Origin: Hasllibacter sp963833115
GTDB taxonomy: Bacteria > Pseudomonadota > Alphaproteobacteria > Rhodobacterales > Rhodobacteraceae
Direction: 5' to 3'
Assembly: GCA_963833115.1 (NCBI GenBank)
Contig: CAWHWS010000002.1
Coordinates: 1,736,001 to 1,800,000 of the forward strand
DNA: 64,000 nt
Part shown: piece by piece, positions 42,587-51,638 of the stretch
Numbering within the stretch: position 1 is the first letter of the stretch
Layout: every line of letters begins with the position of its first letter
Notes under the pieces: generated by a model
Database searches by the model: none
What the model was told of the DNA's origin: nothing
What the model saw: only the letters and a program-made list of their open reading frames with translations
Made by a program: the position numbers and the translations under genes

Positions 42587-43654
42587 TCACGGCGCCAGAA
42601 GGGATGAGACCAGTTGCGCCTGCGAGTGGGTGTCGGTCTTGGCAAGGATGCGTTTGATGTAGAGGCGCACGGAGCTCGTGGCGAGGCCGCGCGCGTCTGC
42701 GATCTCAGCCGCCGAAAGCCCTTCGATGAGCTTGAGCGCCACGTCCGCCTCGCGGGGGGTCAAGGCGAATGCCTGCCTGAGCGTCGTCCGATCCCAACGG
42801 GGCGGATGAGGAGATCGGACCACGAGGAGAATACTGGCCTGCCGGCGGTAGGACGGACCCTGCGAGACCTCGATCCGTACCGGGCCGTTCGGCGCAAGCG
42901 CGGTGAGAATGGTCGATCCCCCGTGCCGGGCCGACGCGATCGCCGCATCGAGCTGGACACGCAAAGCGTCCGTGGAGGCCTCCACCCGGTCAGCGCGCAG
43001 CAGAATGCAGTTGACACTCGCGAGGACGGCCTCCGCCGTCGCACTGGCTTTGAGGACCCTCCCATCCCAGTCGAGAAGCATCATGCAGGATGCCGATACA
43101 TCCGCCGTCAAATCCTCCAGGGCCCGGGCATCGTCGACGGCCATACGCAAGGCGGCGCCGCGGGTGAAGGCGTCGAGGGCGGCGGTGAGCCAACGCGTCT
43201 CGTCCCGGTCGAGGTAGTTCGCCCCCAGGTCGCAACCGATCGAGAAGAGCAGCGCCCCGCCCCCGGCGATGGGATAAAGAGCGGTCCCGGCATGACCTAC
43301 CCGAGAGGGGATCCAGAAATCCGCATAGACGGGCATCGATCGGATGTGCTCCCACGTGTCGTAGCGCTCGAAGTGATCGAGCGAGCGCAGCGCCATCCTG
43401 GGCAGGGCTTCGATCGCGGGGTTGGTCTCGGCGGTGATGTAGTCTCGTTCGACGATAGCCATGAGCTCGGGATCGACCCGGACATATCCGCCGAGTTTAC
43501 TCGATCGCTGTTCGTACGCCACGTCGATGCAGGTCATCCGGATGCGACCGATGGCGGCGCACATCGCCTCCATGACTTCCTCGGTGGAGTGGGCACCCTC
43601 GGCAAGGCCCATCGAAAGGCCCTGGACCGTCACCAGATCGTCCAACCCTGCCAT
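42587..43654 (-). CDS. LuxR-family HTH transcriptional regulator
   Basis: The 355-aa protein ends in a LuxR-type HTH (residues about 295-352): FALTPREADVALKLIEGLSAAEIADARGLATSSVRLYIKRILAKTDTHSQAQLV, with the typical TPRE-A start. The N-terminal 290 residues form two sensory-like regions, probably GAF/PAS type, with YDTWEHIRSMPVYADFW near the middle. This is not the short acyl-homoserine-lactone receptor form. No target operator was identified. It is transcribed away from the IS3 remnant. Confidence 0.87.
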   Translation of the reverse strand: MAGLDDLVTVQGLSMGLAEGAHSTEEVMEAMCAAIGRIRMTCIDVAYEQRSSKLGGYVRVDPELMAIVERDYITAETNPAIEALPRMALRSLDHFERYDTWEHIRSMPVYADFWIPSRVGHAGTALYPIAGGGALLFSIGCDLGANYLDRDETRWLTAALDAFTRGAALRMAVDDARALEDLTADVSASCMMLLDWDGRVLKASATAEAVLASVNCILLRADRVEASTDALRVQLDAAIASARHGGSTILTALAPNGPVRIEVSQGPSYRRQASILLVVRSPHPPRWDRTTLRQAFALTPREADVALKLIEGLSAAEIADARGLATSSVRLYIKRILAKTDTHSQAQLVSSLLAP

Positions 43655-43828
43655 TTCCGGGATCCTCGCGGTGGCATGCTTCAGCCCGAACGAGTATGCA
43701 CATCAGTCGCTTGAACGCGACCGGGGATCGCCCCGACATTCTATCCCCGATGCCGGCAAGCGGGCCAGGACTTCGCCGTAGACAAGGAGGAACGGCTCGC
43801 CGCTCCACCGGACGTGCATGCAGAGCGG

Positions 43829-44180
43829 GCTGCAGTTGGAGTCGCCCCGCTTCCGTGGACACCTCGGGAGCTTTTCCGGAGGTGCCCCGATGACGCGTTA
43901 CCGCCCTGCCTCTCCACCGGAGTTACGGCGCCGGATGGTCGAACTGGTCCGATCTGGCCGAACCCCCGTAGAGCTGTCGCGCGAGTTCGAGCCGAGCGCG
44001 TAGGCGATCGCCGGCTGGGCCCGCCGGGCGGATGCCTCGAATGGCAAGCGCCCCGGCACGATGACGGCGGCCGTGCGCGAGGAGCTTGCTCGCTTGCGCC
44101 GTGAGTACCGCCATCTGCGCCAGAAAGAGACATCTTGGCAAAGGCTACGGCTTGGTTGGCGAGTGCCCCGAACGGGCGTA
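43829..44180 (+). mobile_element. IS3-family insertion sequence remnant (left end and orfA)
   Basis: A likely terminal segment begins near 43829 (GTTGGAGTCGCCCCGCTTCC, then GTGGACACC) and is followed by a broken orfA. No orfB with the DDE integrase core and no matching right end are present, so only the left end survives. The relic sits between the LuxR gene and a truncated integrase, which fits an island junction. The exact terminal base is not established. Confidence 0.55.
43890..44170 (+). pseudogene. IS3-family transposase OrfA remnant
   Basis: From ATG 43890 the frame reads MTRYRPASPPELRRRMVELVR, then SREFEPSA, TAG, and then AIAGWARRADASNGKRPG and LRREYRHLRQKE in the same frame. The family has a glutamine codon where TAG stands. 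Near 44128 the sequence switches frame to DILAKATAWLAS, matching the usual end EILKKATAWFA. One nonsense change and one indel thus inactivate this HTH-containing OrfA. Confidence 0.8.
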
Positions 44181-44194
44181 CGAACCGATGCGAA

Positions 44195-45082
44195 CTAGGG
44201 CAATTCCAGCTCCAACTCCATCCGAAGCTGAGATGGGCCGGGGACCACGTTACGCTTCGGTGGGATACGGCGCAGGTCCATGAAGTTGAACGGACACGGC
44301 TCGCCAAGGCAGTTCGCGAGCTGCTGATCGCTAGTCGAGGGACCGGTGGGCGTTAACACAAGTAACATGAGATGGCCTACGTTCCTATCCCCGTCGATCG
44401 TGTCGGCATAGGCCCGCATCATCTCCGTGCGGCCTGGGAGATGGAGCGCCTTGCCGTACGCCCCGCGCACGGTCTTGCCCTCCACGTGCGCCACCTGCCG
44501 CTCGATCCAGTCGCGGCTCCGGCCGTCCTCGTCGAGGAAGGTCGAGAACGAGGTGCGCAGCCCGTGGTGGACGTGCCCGCCCCGCCCGAACCCCATGCGG
44601 CGCAGGGCGCTATCGAACGTGATCTCCGACAGCATGGCGCTGCGAGTGCCCTCTCCGCCGTGCAGGACGAAATCGCGGTTTCCGGTATGCGGCCGAACCC
44701 GTTGCAGCACCTCCAGCGCCTGCCGGGGCAGGGGCACGACGTGGTCGAGCTTCTTCATCCGCACGCCGGGGACGTTCCAGCGGGCCCGGCCGACGTCGAT
44801 CTCGTCCCATCGCATGCCGCGCGACTCGGTGTTGCGGGGCGTGAGGTCGGCCGAGAGGAGCAGCCTCGCCCGGGTCTGCGGCATGCCGCCATAGGCGCGG
44901 CAGGCGCGCAGCAGCTCGCCGAAGCGCCGGCGCTCGGTGATGCCCTGCAGGGCCGCGCGGGAGGGGCGCGCGACCGCGCCTGCGACTGCGGCCGCGGGGT
45001 CGATGTCCGCGCCGGGGAGAACGTCTCGGCGCATCGGCGCCCGGGGCCCGCCAAGGTCTGAATGCCGTGCTGCGGCATTCAT
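44195..45082 (-). pseudogene. Tyrosine-recombinase integrase, N-terminus missing (P4 type)
   Basis: The 295-aa frame matches the catalytic half of P4-like integrases: ITERRRFGELLRACRAYGG, an ESRGMRWDEID segment with the first Arg, VHHGLRTSFSTFLDEDG with the His/Arg pair, and IERQVAHVEGKTVRGAYGKA with the tyrosine. The usual N-terminal arm-binding and core-binding regions (about 150-180 residues) are absent. The C-terminus carries 60 extra residues of unrelated sequence reaching into the IS3 relic. It is thus probably an inactive island integrase. No tRNA attachment site is visible on either side. Confidence 0.8.
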
Positions 45083-45194
45083 CGACCCTGCGGCGCGTGG
45101 CCGAACAGGGCGCCTGCGTCGACGACCGGCGTGGCGGTCGTCCCGCGCGCCGAGTCCTCGGACGGGCCCGGGAACGGCGTCGTGATCGGGACGA

Positions 45195-45701
45195 TCAAGA
45201 TGCCGCCGGGGGCGGGCGCGCGGCGTCCGTCGGATCTCGGGGAGAGGTTCGTCCGTCCTCGCTCCGCTCGCGGAGGGGCCGAGAGCCCGCGATCACGGGC
45301 AGGGCGATGGTCCAGCGATCTGCCGCTCGTGCGACGCGGCCCATGTTCGGACGTCCGGCGAACTCGGCCGTGGTCTTCGACATGTCGATCCTCGTCCGCG
45401 GCCTCGCGGCCCGATGGGTTGGACGACCGCCTCGGGGGTCGAGGATGCGAGAGCTGCGGTCGATGGGGGGCATGTCCCTCGTCGACCCGGACGACCCGGA
45501 CGCCGATGACGCTCCGTCCGTGGGCCTCGTCACCGCCCGGCCCGGCCTGCCGATGTCGGCCCGGATGTCAGCCGCTCGCATCCCGCGCGCCGCCGCGTCG
45601 ACGGTCCGCCCGACGACGTCGCCCAGGATCGGGGCGAGCATCCCGCGGAGGGCATCCGCCGGCTGCCCGAGACGGCGCGGTGGACGCATCTCGCGGCGCA
45701 C
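45195..45701 (-). CDS. Doubtful hypothetical protein
   Basis: A 168-aa frame follows the methyltransferase gene by 52 bp on the same strand. The first 50 residues (LAPILGDVVGRTVDAAARGMRAADIRADIG) could be a real helical domain; the rest is Arg/Pro/Ser-rich and looks random. No ribosome site or family match is evident. The surrounding 45083-45753 stretch otherwise holds nothing recognisable, so it may be non-coding. Confidence 0.3.
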   Translation of the reverse strand: MRREMRPPRRLGQPADALRGMLAPILGDVVGRTVDAAARGMRAADIRADIGRPGRAVTRPTDGASSASGSSGSTRDMPPIDRSSRILDPRGGRPTHRAARPRTRIDMSKTTAEFAGRPNMGRVARAADRWTIALPVIAGSRPLRERSEDGRTSPRDPTDAARPPPAAS

Positions 45702-45753
45702 GGCGAGGATGCCCGGGGTCGGCGTCGTGACCGGTCCCTCCAGCGGCGGCCGT

Positions 45754-46590
45754 TCAGCGGGTGAAGGTGATGAGCGACACGTCCTGGGCGAAGCGCCATC
45801 CGTCCGCGTCGCGGCATCCCGCGAGGTAGGCGGCGACAGGCTCCGTCCGCTCCATCGCGTCGAGCCCCGCGCGGTCGTCGAAGACGCAGCGCTGGAGGTA
45901 GCCCTCGACGGCGGCCGTGTCGGCGGGCGCGGCCACGCTGTCGTAGCGCACGGGCCGGATTTCGGGCGCGAGGCCCGTGCCGCGCAGCGCGTCCAAGAGG
46001 GCCTCGGCGGCGACGTAGGGGACGCCCTCCGGCTCGAAGGCGGCCAGCCAGCGGCGATGGAACTCGATGTAGTGCCCCGCGGCCGCGCTGTGGGCGATCA
46101 CGCCCAGGCCGCCCGGCGCGAGCGCCTCCGCGAAGCGCGCCATCGCGGCGGGCAGGTCCGCCTCCGGCACGGCGTAGAGCGCGTGCGTCGCCCAGACCAC
46201 GTCGTAGCCATCCTCGGGCGGCTCGAAGTCCTGCAAGGTCGTCTCGTGCTCGGCCACGGGGACGAACGGCGCCGGCAGGTTCGCGCGCGCTTCCGCCAGC
46301 GAGAAGGCCGACGGGTCGAGGAGCGCGGTCTCGATGGGGCGGATGCGAGCCTCGGCGAGCCCCGCATGGCGCACGAGCGCGTTGGGGAACTTGCCCGATC
46401 CGCAGGCGACGTCGAGGAGCCGGAGCGGCCGGTCCTCCGCCCGCGCCTGCATGTCCTCGAGCGTGGCCCGCCAGTCGCGCGCCAGCGCCAGATGGCGGTA
46501 GTCGTCGGTGGCGAGGCGGTAGAACGCGTCCATCCCCCCGCGCCCGGCCTCGGACCAATGCGCGTTCGAGCGCCTCAGGATGTCGGTCAT
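45754..46590 (-). CDS. Class I SAM-dependent methyltransferase
   Basis: The 278-aa protein has the Rossmann motif I LLDVACGSGKFPNALVRHAG (residues 58-77), the acidic end of strand 2, and later motifs YDVVWATHALYAV and ALAPGGLGVIAHSAAAGHYIEF, which together mark a class I methyltransferase. The substrate is unknown. The ATG at 46590 overlaps the stop of the upstream 148-aa gene (ATGA), so the two form an operon; upstream codons in this frame are antisense shadow. The gene looks intact. Confidence 0.88.
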   Translation of the reverse strand: MTDILRRSNAHWSEAGRGGMDAFYRLATDDYRHLALARDWRATLEDMQARAEDRPLRLLDVACGSGKFPNALVRHAGLAEARIRPIETALLDPSAFSLAEARANLPAPFVPVAEHETTLQDFEPPEDGYDVVWATHALYAVPEADLPAAMARFAEALAPGGLGVIAHSAAAGHYIEFHRRWLAAFEPEGVPYVAAEALLDALRGTGLAPEIRPVRYDSVAAPADTAAVEGYLQRCVFDDRAGLDAMERTEPVAAYLAGCRDADGWRFAQDVSLITFTR

Positions 46591-47033
46591 CTGGCGCCGC
46601 CCGCGGGCGCCGGCCCACGGATCGGGTCGAGCGGGCTCGCCGCCGGGGCCCCGGGTCCCGCGCCCGGCATGGGCGTCCGCCAGTCGCCCGACGCCATGGT
46701 CGGCGCGTCCACGGCCCGCGCGCGGACGGCGTCGTAGGTGCCGGCCAGCGCGGTCCGTTCGGCCATCACCGCCGCGGCGTCCGGCAGCGGGATGTCGGGC
46801 AGGGGCGGGGCGGCCTCGAACTCCGTGATCTCGCCGTCGTCGCCGAGGCGGCACACATCCCGGTCCCACCAGGCTTGGTCGCCCGCGTCCCAGGGCGCGC
46901 TGACGTCGGTGTCGAGGGAGGCGCCCGCGCCGGCACCGGGCCGGACGCCCGCGTCGGCATCTCGCGGACCGTCCGCGTCATCCTCAGTCGCGCCTGCGCG
47001 CCGCGCGGCGGCCCCATCCGCGGAATCCTGCAT
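46587..47033 (-). CDS. 148-aa acidic hypothetical protein, operon partner of the methyltransferase
   Basis: The start is supported by AAGGAGG six bases before ATG 47033. The product is acidic, Ala/Asp/Gly-rich and probably disordered in residues 1-45. A small ordered part follows (DQAWWDRDVCRLGDDGEITEFEAAPPLPDIPLPD) and the tail is proline-rich. No signal peptide or TM. It is coupled to the methyltransferase and may be its partner or substrate; this is inference. No family recognised. Confidence 0.6.
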   Translation of the reverse strand: MQDSADGAAARRAGATEDDADGPRDADAGVRPGAGAGASLDTDVSAPWDAGDQAWWDRDVCRLGDDGEITEFEAAPPLPDIPLPDAAAVMAERTALAGTYDAVRARAVDAPTMASGDWRTPMPGAGPGAPAASPLDPIRGPAPAGGAR

Positions 47034-47972
47034 GCGCGCCTCCTTGTTTCCCGGAGTGAACTGGCCCGGTCGGCCCGCAAGGCAATCGCGCGACGGCGAA
47101 CGCCTCGTCTTCGGGGCCTCGCGCCGCGACCCTCGCCATCGAGCCGCCTTTCGCCCGGCCGCGCGGGATGGAGGGGGCGGATGCGCCCAACCGTGACCCG
47201 ATGGCGCCCGCACGGGTCGCTCGCGGGGTCCGATGACCTCCCCCAGGCGATCGAGGGTCCTCGGGAGGACGCTGCCATGCAGCCCGAAGAGGTGGCGGTC
47301 CGACGAGGCGGCACGGTCACGTGCGGTGCCCGATAGGCTCGGCCGCGCGATGGCGGAACGACGTGCGGAGAGCTTCCGGATGCCGACCGCGCGACCGCTA
47401 TGCCGCACCCGGTGATGTGGCGAGCCCGGCGCGAGGACCGTGGGGGCCGCGTCGGCCCCCATCCGGCGGGATGAAGACCGCCAGGGCGGCGATCGGGGCA
47501 GGGCGAGCGGCGATCACGCCATCGATCGGCGAGGAGCGAGAACCGCACCGCCAGCATGGGCGAGAAGCCCGGCGTGACGATCGCCGCCGCCGCGCCCCCG
47601 GTCCGTTCCGTCCAGCGCGTCCGTGAAGGGCGCGGCGACCACCATCCGGATCATGGCGCCCGCCCCGGGGCCCGCGGCGAAGGAACGCGCCCTCGTCAGG
47701 CCTGGGATCGGCAGGGCGTCGGCGGCGCCCGCGCCTCGCAGGTCGGGGGCGTCCACCTCGCCCGCCCGCGCCGACATCGCCTCGGCCGCCTCCATCGCGG
47801 CCTGCCCCGCCACCGCGCCTAAGCGGGCCCCGGAGCCGCGATGCAGCACGATGCGCGTGCCGTCCTGGGTCGGCAGGGGGCCGGCATCGAAGGAGGATGT
47901 CGGCATCCCTCCATCGCGCCTTCACGCGCGCCGGGCTCCAGCCTTCGGGATCGGTCGCCGGCCTCTCCGTCC
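47034..47972. other. 0.94-kb stretch without a confident gene
   Basis: Several long open frames exist here because of the high GC content, but none shows a family motif. The best is 47514-47906 on the minus strand (130 aa, starting MPTSSFDAGPLPTQDGTRIV), which has no ribosome site and dissolves into Arg/Gly-rich sequence. It may be a decayed gene, as others nearby are. No RNA gene or clear terminator was found. Confidence 0.4.
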
Positions 47973-48860
47973 TCAGAACTTGTTCAGCGGCATCTTGAGG
48001 TATCGGTGCCCGTCCCCGTCGGGGTCCGGCAGGCGTCCCGCGCGCAGATTGACCTGCAGGGCGGCGAGCATCCGGTTCGGCAGGGCGAGCGTGGCGTCGC
48101 GGGCCTGCCGCGTCCCGACATAGTCCGCCTTGGACGTGCCGCCGCCGACATGGACGTTGCGGGCCCTCTGCTCGCCGACGGTGCTCTCCCATGCGGGCCG
48201 CTCGCGCGTCCTGGTCCCGTAGTCGTGGCCGATGAAGACGCGCGTGGCATCCGGCAGGGCGAGGATGGCCATCAGGCTGTCGTAGAGATCGGCCGCCGAT
48301 CCGCCGGGGAAGTCGGCGCGCGCGGTTCCGGCGTCGGGCTGCATGAACGTGTCGTGCGCGAAGGCGGCATCGCCGACGACGTAGGTGATCGAGCCCAGCG
48401 TATGCCCGGGGCTGAGCATCACGGAGACGTCGCATTCGCCCACTCGGAAGGTGTCGCCCTCCGCGAAGAGGCGGTCGAACTGCGGCTCGGGATCGAGATC
48501 GGGCATATTATACAGATCGCGCCAGAGGACGGCGATGTCCCGCACCTTGTCGCCGATGGCGTTCGGCGCGCCGGTCCGCTCCTTCAGCCAGGCGGAGGCC
48601 ATCATGTGGTCGGCATGGGGATGGGTGTCGAGGATCCACGCCACGTCCAGCCCCTCGGCGCGCACCCAGTCGAGCACGCCCTGGGCGGGCGCCATGTCGG
48701 TGGCGAAGGATTTGGGGTCGAAGCCCATCACCACGTCGATCAGCGCGCAACGCCCGGTCTCGGGGCAGGCCGCGACGTATTGGATCGAGCCGGTATCCGG
48801 CTCGTGGAAGCCCGCGACGCGGGGGCTGCCGGGGCCGGTGCTCTCGCTGATCCTCATCAT
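47973..48860 (-). CDS. MBL-fold persulfide dioxygenase/Blh-like enzyme
   Basis: The 295-aa protein has the metallo-beta-lactamase metal motif THPHADHMM (residues about 79-87), the second-site PGHTLGSITYVVGD and the end motif VFIGHDYG, as in ETHE1/Blh-type sulfur dioxygenases that oxidise glutathione persulfide to sulfite. The C-terminal NLRAGRLPDPDGDGHRYLKMPLN is typical of the bacterial Blh-like group. An AGGAG site lies seven bases before ATG 48860. It follows a SulP pseudogene and YeeE genes, consistent with a sulfide-handling cluster. It appears intact. Confidence 0.88.
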   Translation of the reverse strand: MMRISESTGPGSPRVAGFHEPDTGSIQYVAACPETGRCALIDVVMGFDPKSFATDMAPAQGVLDWVRAEGLDVAWILDTHPHADHMMASAWLKERTGAPNAIGDKVRDIAVLWRDLYNMPDLDPEPQFDRLFAEGDTFRVGECDVSVMLSPGHTLGSITYVVGDAAFAHDTFMQPDAGTARADFPGGSAADLYDSLMAILALPDATRVFIGHDYGTRTRERPAWESTVGEQRARNVHVGGGTSKADYVGTRQARDATLALPNRMLAALQVNLRAGRLPDPDGDGHRYLKMPLNKF

Positions 48861-48870
48861 GGTCCGTCTC

Positions 48871-49921
48871 CTATTCGGCTGCGTCGGCGAGAGGGGCGGC
48901 GGCGAGGCCGGCTAAGGCGTCGTGCCGGCTCGGGAACACCCCGCCCGCCGTTATGATCGAGGACGGGCGAGCGCGGGAGCCCGTCCGTGACGGGGCTCTT
49001 CGCCTCCGGCAGGTGCAGGCGCACCCCCCTGTCCGTCAGGCGCGCGTCGATGACCTCCAGGCTTTCGAGCGCGGAGAGGTCGGCCTCGTTCACGGCCGAG
49101 ACCACCAGCACGACGTCGGTGATTCCGCAGCCGTCGGTGACGCTGGCCCGCGCGAGGTCTTCGAGGACGCGGGCATCGGCGAGATGGAGGCTCTCGTAGA
49201 CGCGCAGGGTCACGAGATGCGGCGCCGTCTGGGCGGCGCGGCGCAGGGCGGGCTTCTGGCCGCGGCGCACCCAGGACGGGAAGGCCGTCGCGGTCGCGCC
49301 GAGGACGAGCGTGATCCAGTTCGTTCGAGACGGATGCGTAAGGAGCGAGCCAAGGCTCTCGATCAGCGTATGCCCATGCGCCTCGATCCCGGGCAGATGG
49401 CGCAGCCGGCTCGCGGCGATGAAGATCCCCGAGGCCGTGAGGAAGCCCGCGATCACCGGGCGGTTCGGCAAATCGGCGACGAACCCCGGGCGCAGCGGCC
49501 CGAGCGCCACGAGGAAGCGCCCCGACATTCCCGCGAGCGTCGGCGCGGCGACGGCATGGCCCGCCGTGCCGGTCGCGGCGACCTCGCCCCCGGCGGACGC
49601 GGTCGGCAGCGACACCGCCGCCACGGGCCCCACGGCGAGGCTACGGGACGTGCCGAAGACGGCCTGGAGCGCGATGGGCACGATCGAGGCGTGGAGCCCC
49701 GCCTCTGGCGGCAGCCCCGACGGCACCGCGCAGGCCGGCGATCGCGGCACCGGCATGATCGTCACGATCACTGCCGCCAGATCGCGGCCCGAATCGAACG
49801 CGGCGACGGCGGCCTCGATCCCGCGCACGCCCTTCGGGATCGGCGATCCCGTGGCGCGCGCGTCCTCGGCCTCGTCCGGGATGCGGCCGCCATCCGCGCC
49901 GCGGCGCACCACGACGGCCAT
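48871..49921 (-). pseudogene. SulP-type sulfate transporter with core deleted and frameshift
   Basis: The frame starts in SulP-like sequence (DLAAVIVTIMPVPRSPACAV, GLPPEAGLHASIVPIALQAVFGTSRSLAVGPVAAVS) with several membrane helices and ends in a STAS domain (VTLRVYESLHLADARVLEDL, DVVLVVSAVNEADLSALESLEVIDARL). Between them most of the transmembrane core is absent: 354 aa against about 550-600 in the family. After LPRSPVLDH the proper C-terminus (GGVFPSRHDALAGLAAAPLADAAE, stop at 48871) continues in another frame. Both lesions argue that it is non-functional. Confidence 0.8.
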
Positions 49922-49924
49922 GTC

Positions 49925-50489
49925 GTAGCCCGCCGCCGTCCGGCACCTTCGTCACCGGATTGCCGGCCTCGTCGGTCGGCATCTCGCCGGCGGGCAGGCA
50001 TCCGGGCCGGGATCCTCGACGATGCAGCGACCGGTGTCCGTCGCGGCGGCGGAGAAGGCCTCGACCTCGGGGTGGGGGGATGTCCGTCGTCGCGGGGCCT
50101 TTCCTCGCCCGGGGCAGCCCACATGCCCCGCCCGGCCATGTCGGTGACCTCGCCTGTATGCACGGCAAGGGGGCGGACCATCTCCGGATCGGCCGAGATG
50201 TGGACCGGGACGGTGCCGGCATCGGCCCGGTCCACGTTCGAGACGATCCCGTCGCCGCGCACGAAGACGGGGCCCCGGGTGGCGCCCTGGGTCGCGATCT
50301 CCGCGCCCTTCGTGGCCGACGCGTTCTCGCCCCGCAGTCCGGGCATCGTCGCCTCGTCGTGATGTCCGGCCCTGCCGTGACCATGCCCACGGCTGCCGCC
50401 CGTCATGGGGCCGGTGGCGACGCCCGCGCCGGCCGGCGGCGCGATGGCGGCCACGGCCCCGGCCCCGATCACCGCGCGGCGGCGCGTCG
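49925..50489 (-). pseudogene. Decayed exported protein, reading frame scrambled
   Basis: A frame beginning at 50493 starts with a twin-arginine-like signal (MTTRRRAVIGAGAVAAIAPPAG), then HGHGRAGHHD and GIVSNVDRADAGTVPVHISADPEM. It then turns to nonsense while sensible-looking peptides appear in other frames (HPEVEAFSAAATDTGRCIVED and MPTDEAGNPVTKVPDGG). I read this as one or more periplasmic genes broken by several indels. The histidine-rich start and the strand pattern are loosely like copper-binding periplasmic proteins, but no family is certain. Confidence 0.4.
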
Positions 50490-50918
50490 TCACGCGGCCC
50501 GTGTCGGGGGTCGCGACGCGACGACGCGTTTCAGCAGGATGCCGGCGCTGGCGGCGGCGACGAAGACGAAGACCTCCGGCGAACCGGTGCCGAGAGCCGG
50601 CAGGGCGCCGCCGGGGCAGAAGCCGGCGATGCCCCAGCCGATCCCGAAGAGCGCCGCGCCGCCCAGCAGGCGCCCGTCGAGGTCGCGCGCGGTGGGGATC
50701 CGGAAGGTCCGGGCCAGGGCCGGGGCGGACCGGCGCAGGACGAGGCGGTATCCGATGGCGGCCACGATCAGCGCCCCGCCCATCACGAAGGCCAGCGACG
50801 GATCCCAGGTGCCCGCCACGTCGAAGAAGTTGAGGACCTTGGCCGGGTTCGACATCCCCGAGATCGATATCCCGAGGCCGAAGATCAGGCCGATGGCGTA
50901 GGCGGCGATCAGCTTCAC
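50490..50918 (-). CDS. YeeE/YedE-family membrane protein (DUF6691), second half-transporter
   Basis: The 142-aa protein has four hydrophobic helices and the paired motifs GLIFGLGISISGMSNPAKVLNF and GIGWGIAGFCPGGALPALG, with the Cys of FCPGG. YeeE/YedE halves of this kind import sulfur species such as thiosulfate across the inner membrane, working with the first half encoded just upstream (one-base gap). The gene is intact and sits in a Crp/Fnr-controlled sulfur cluster. Confidence 0.9.
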   Translation of the reverse strand: MKLIAAYAIGLIFGLGISISGMSNPAKVLNFFDVAGTWDPSLAFVMGGALIVAAIGYRLVLRRSAPALARTFRIPTARDLDGRLLGGAALFGIGWGIAGFCPGGALPALGTGSPEVFVFVAAASAGILLKRVVASRPPTRAA

Positions 50919-50919
50919 G

Positions 50920-51348
50920 TCAGGCCCCGATCACGTGGCGGACGAGGAAGACGGTCGCGGCGCAGGTAGCCATGAAGGTGGCGGTGGCGGCGATCGAGCG
51001 GGGCGATAGCCGCGCCATGCCGCAGACCCCGTGGCCCGAGGTGCAGCCCGAGCCCATCGCGGCGCCGAAGCCCACGATCAGCCCGCCACCGATCAGCATC
51101 GGCGTGCCGGCGGGCACGTCGACGGCCACCGGCGCGCCGCCGAGCGACAGGAGGATCGGAGCCGTGACCATCCCGGCCAGCAGGGCGGCGCGCCAGGCGA
51201 ACTCGGACCCCGAGGCGGGCAGGAGAAGGCCGCCCAGGACCCCGGTCGCGCCCAGGATGCGCCCGAGGGACGCCATCAGGAGGACGGCCGCCGTGCCGAT
51301 GAGAAGGCCGCCGCCGAGGGAGGCGAGAGGCGTGAACGCGGTCTCCAT
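50920..51348 (-). CDS. YeeE/YedE-family membrane protein, first half-transporter
   Basis: The 142-aa protein has four hydrophobic segments and the motifs LLIGTAAVLLMASLGRILGATG and FGAAMGSGCTSGHGVCGMARLSPRS, including the conserved GCTSGHG cysteine that relays thiosulfate in the family. It is paired with the DUF6691 half immediately downstream. Both follow the DUF2892 gene by a few bases, suggesting one transcript from the Crp/Fnr side. Confidence 0.9.
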   Translation of the reverse strand: METAFTPLASLGGGLLIGTAAVLLMASLGRILGATGVLGGLLLPASGSEFAWRAALLAGMVTAPILLSLGGAPVAVDVPAGTPMLIGGGLIVGFGAAMGSGCTSGHGVCGMARLSPRSIAATATFMATCAATVFLVRHVIGA

Positions 51349-51350
51349 CC

Positions 51351-51548
51351 TCAGCGGTCCGAGCGGGTCTTGAGGCCGAGGATCCGGTAGGCCGGGCAGA
51401 AGCCGGTCGCGGCGGTGACCAGGAGGACGGCGCCGACCGCGGCGGCGACGCCGCCGAAGAGGGACAGCCCGGAGAGGAGGGCGAGGCCGAGGAGGGCCAG
51501 GCCGGCGAGGCCGCGCAGACCGCGGTCGAAGGTGCCTTCGTTGCGCAT
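51351..51548 (-). CDS. DUF2892 (YgaP-like) small membrane protein
   Basis: The 65-aa product starts MRNEGTFDRGLRGLAG, then two hydrophobic helices and the C-terminal GFCPAYRILGLKT, which is the DUF2892 signature often found with rhodanese and YeeE genes. ATG 51548 is chosen because family members begin near that RNEGT; upstream ATGs at 51563 and 51581 are possible but add no family sequence. It is two bases from yeeE. Confidence 0.82.
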   Translation of the reverse strand: MRNEGTFDRGLRGLAGLALLGLALLSGLSLFGGVAAAVGAVLLVTAATGFCPAYRILGLKTRSDR

Positions 51549-51638
51549 CGAGACGATTCCCATGTGGTTCGGCTCGAACATACGTCTGAATCGCGCGGCC
51601 TTCGGTGACGATGTTACCGGCGGACGACCGCCCCGGCC

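Noticed and set aside
47514..47906. 130-aa minus-strand frame as a gene
   Set aside because: No ribosome site, no motif, Arg/Gly-rich end; kept only as a note in the gap entry.
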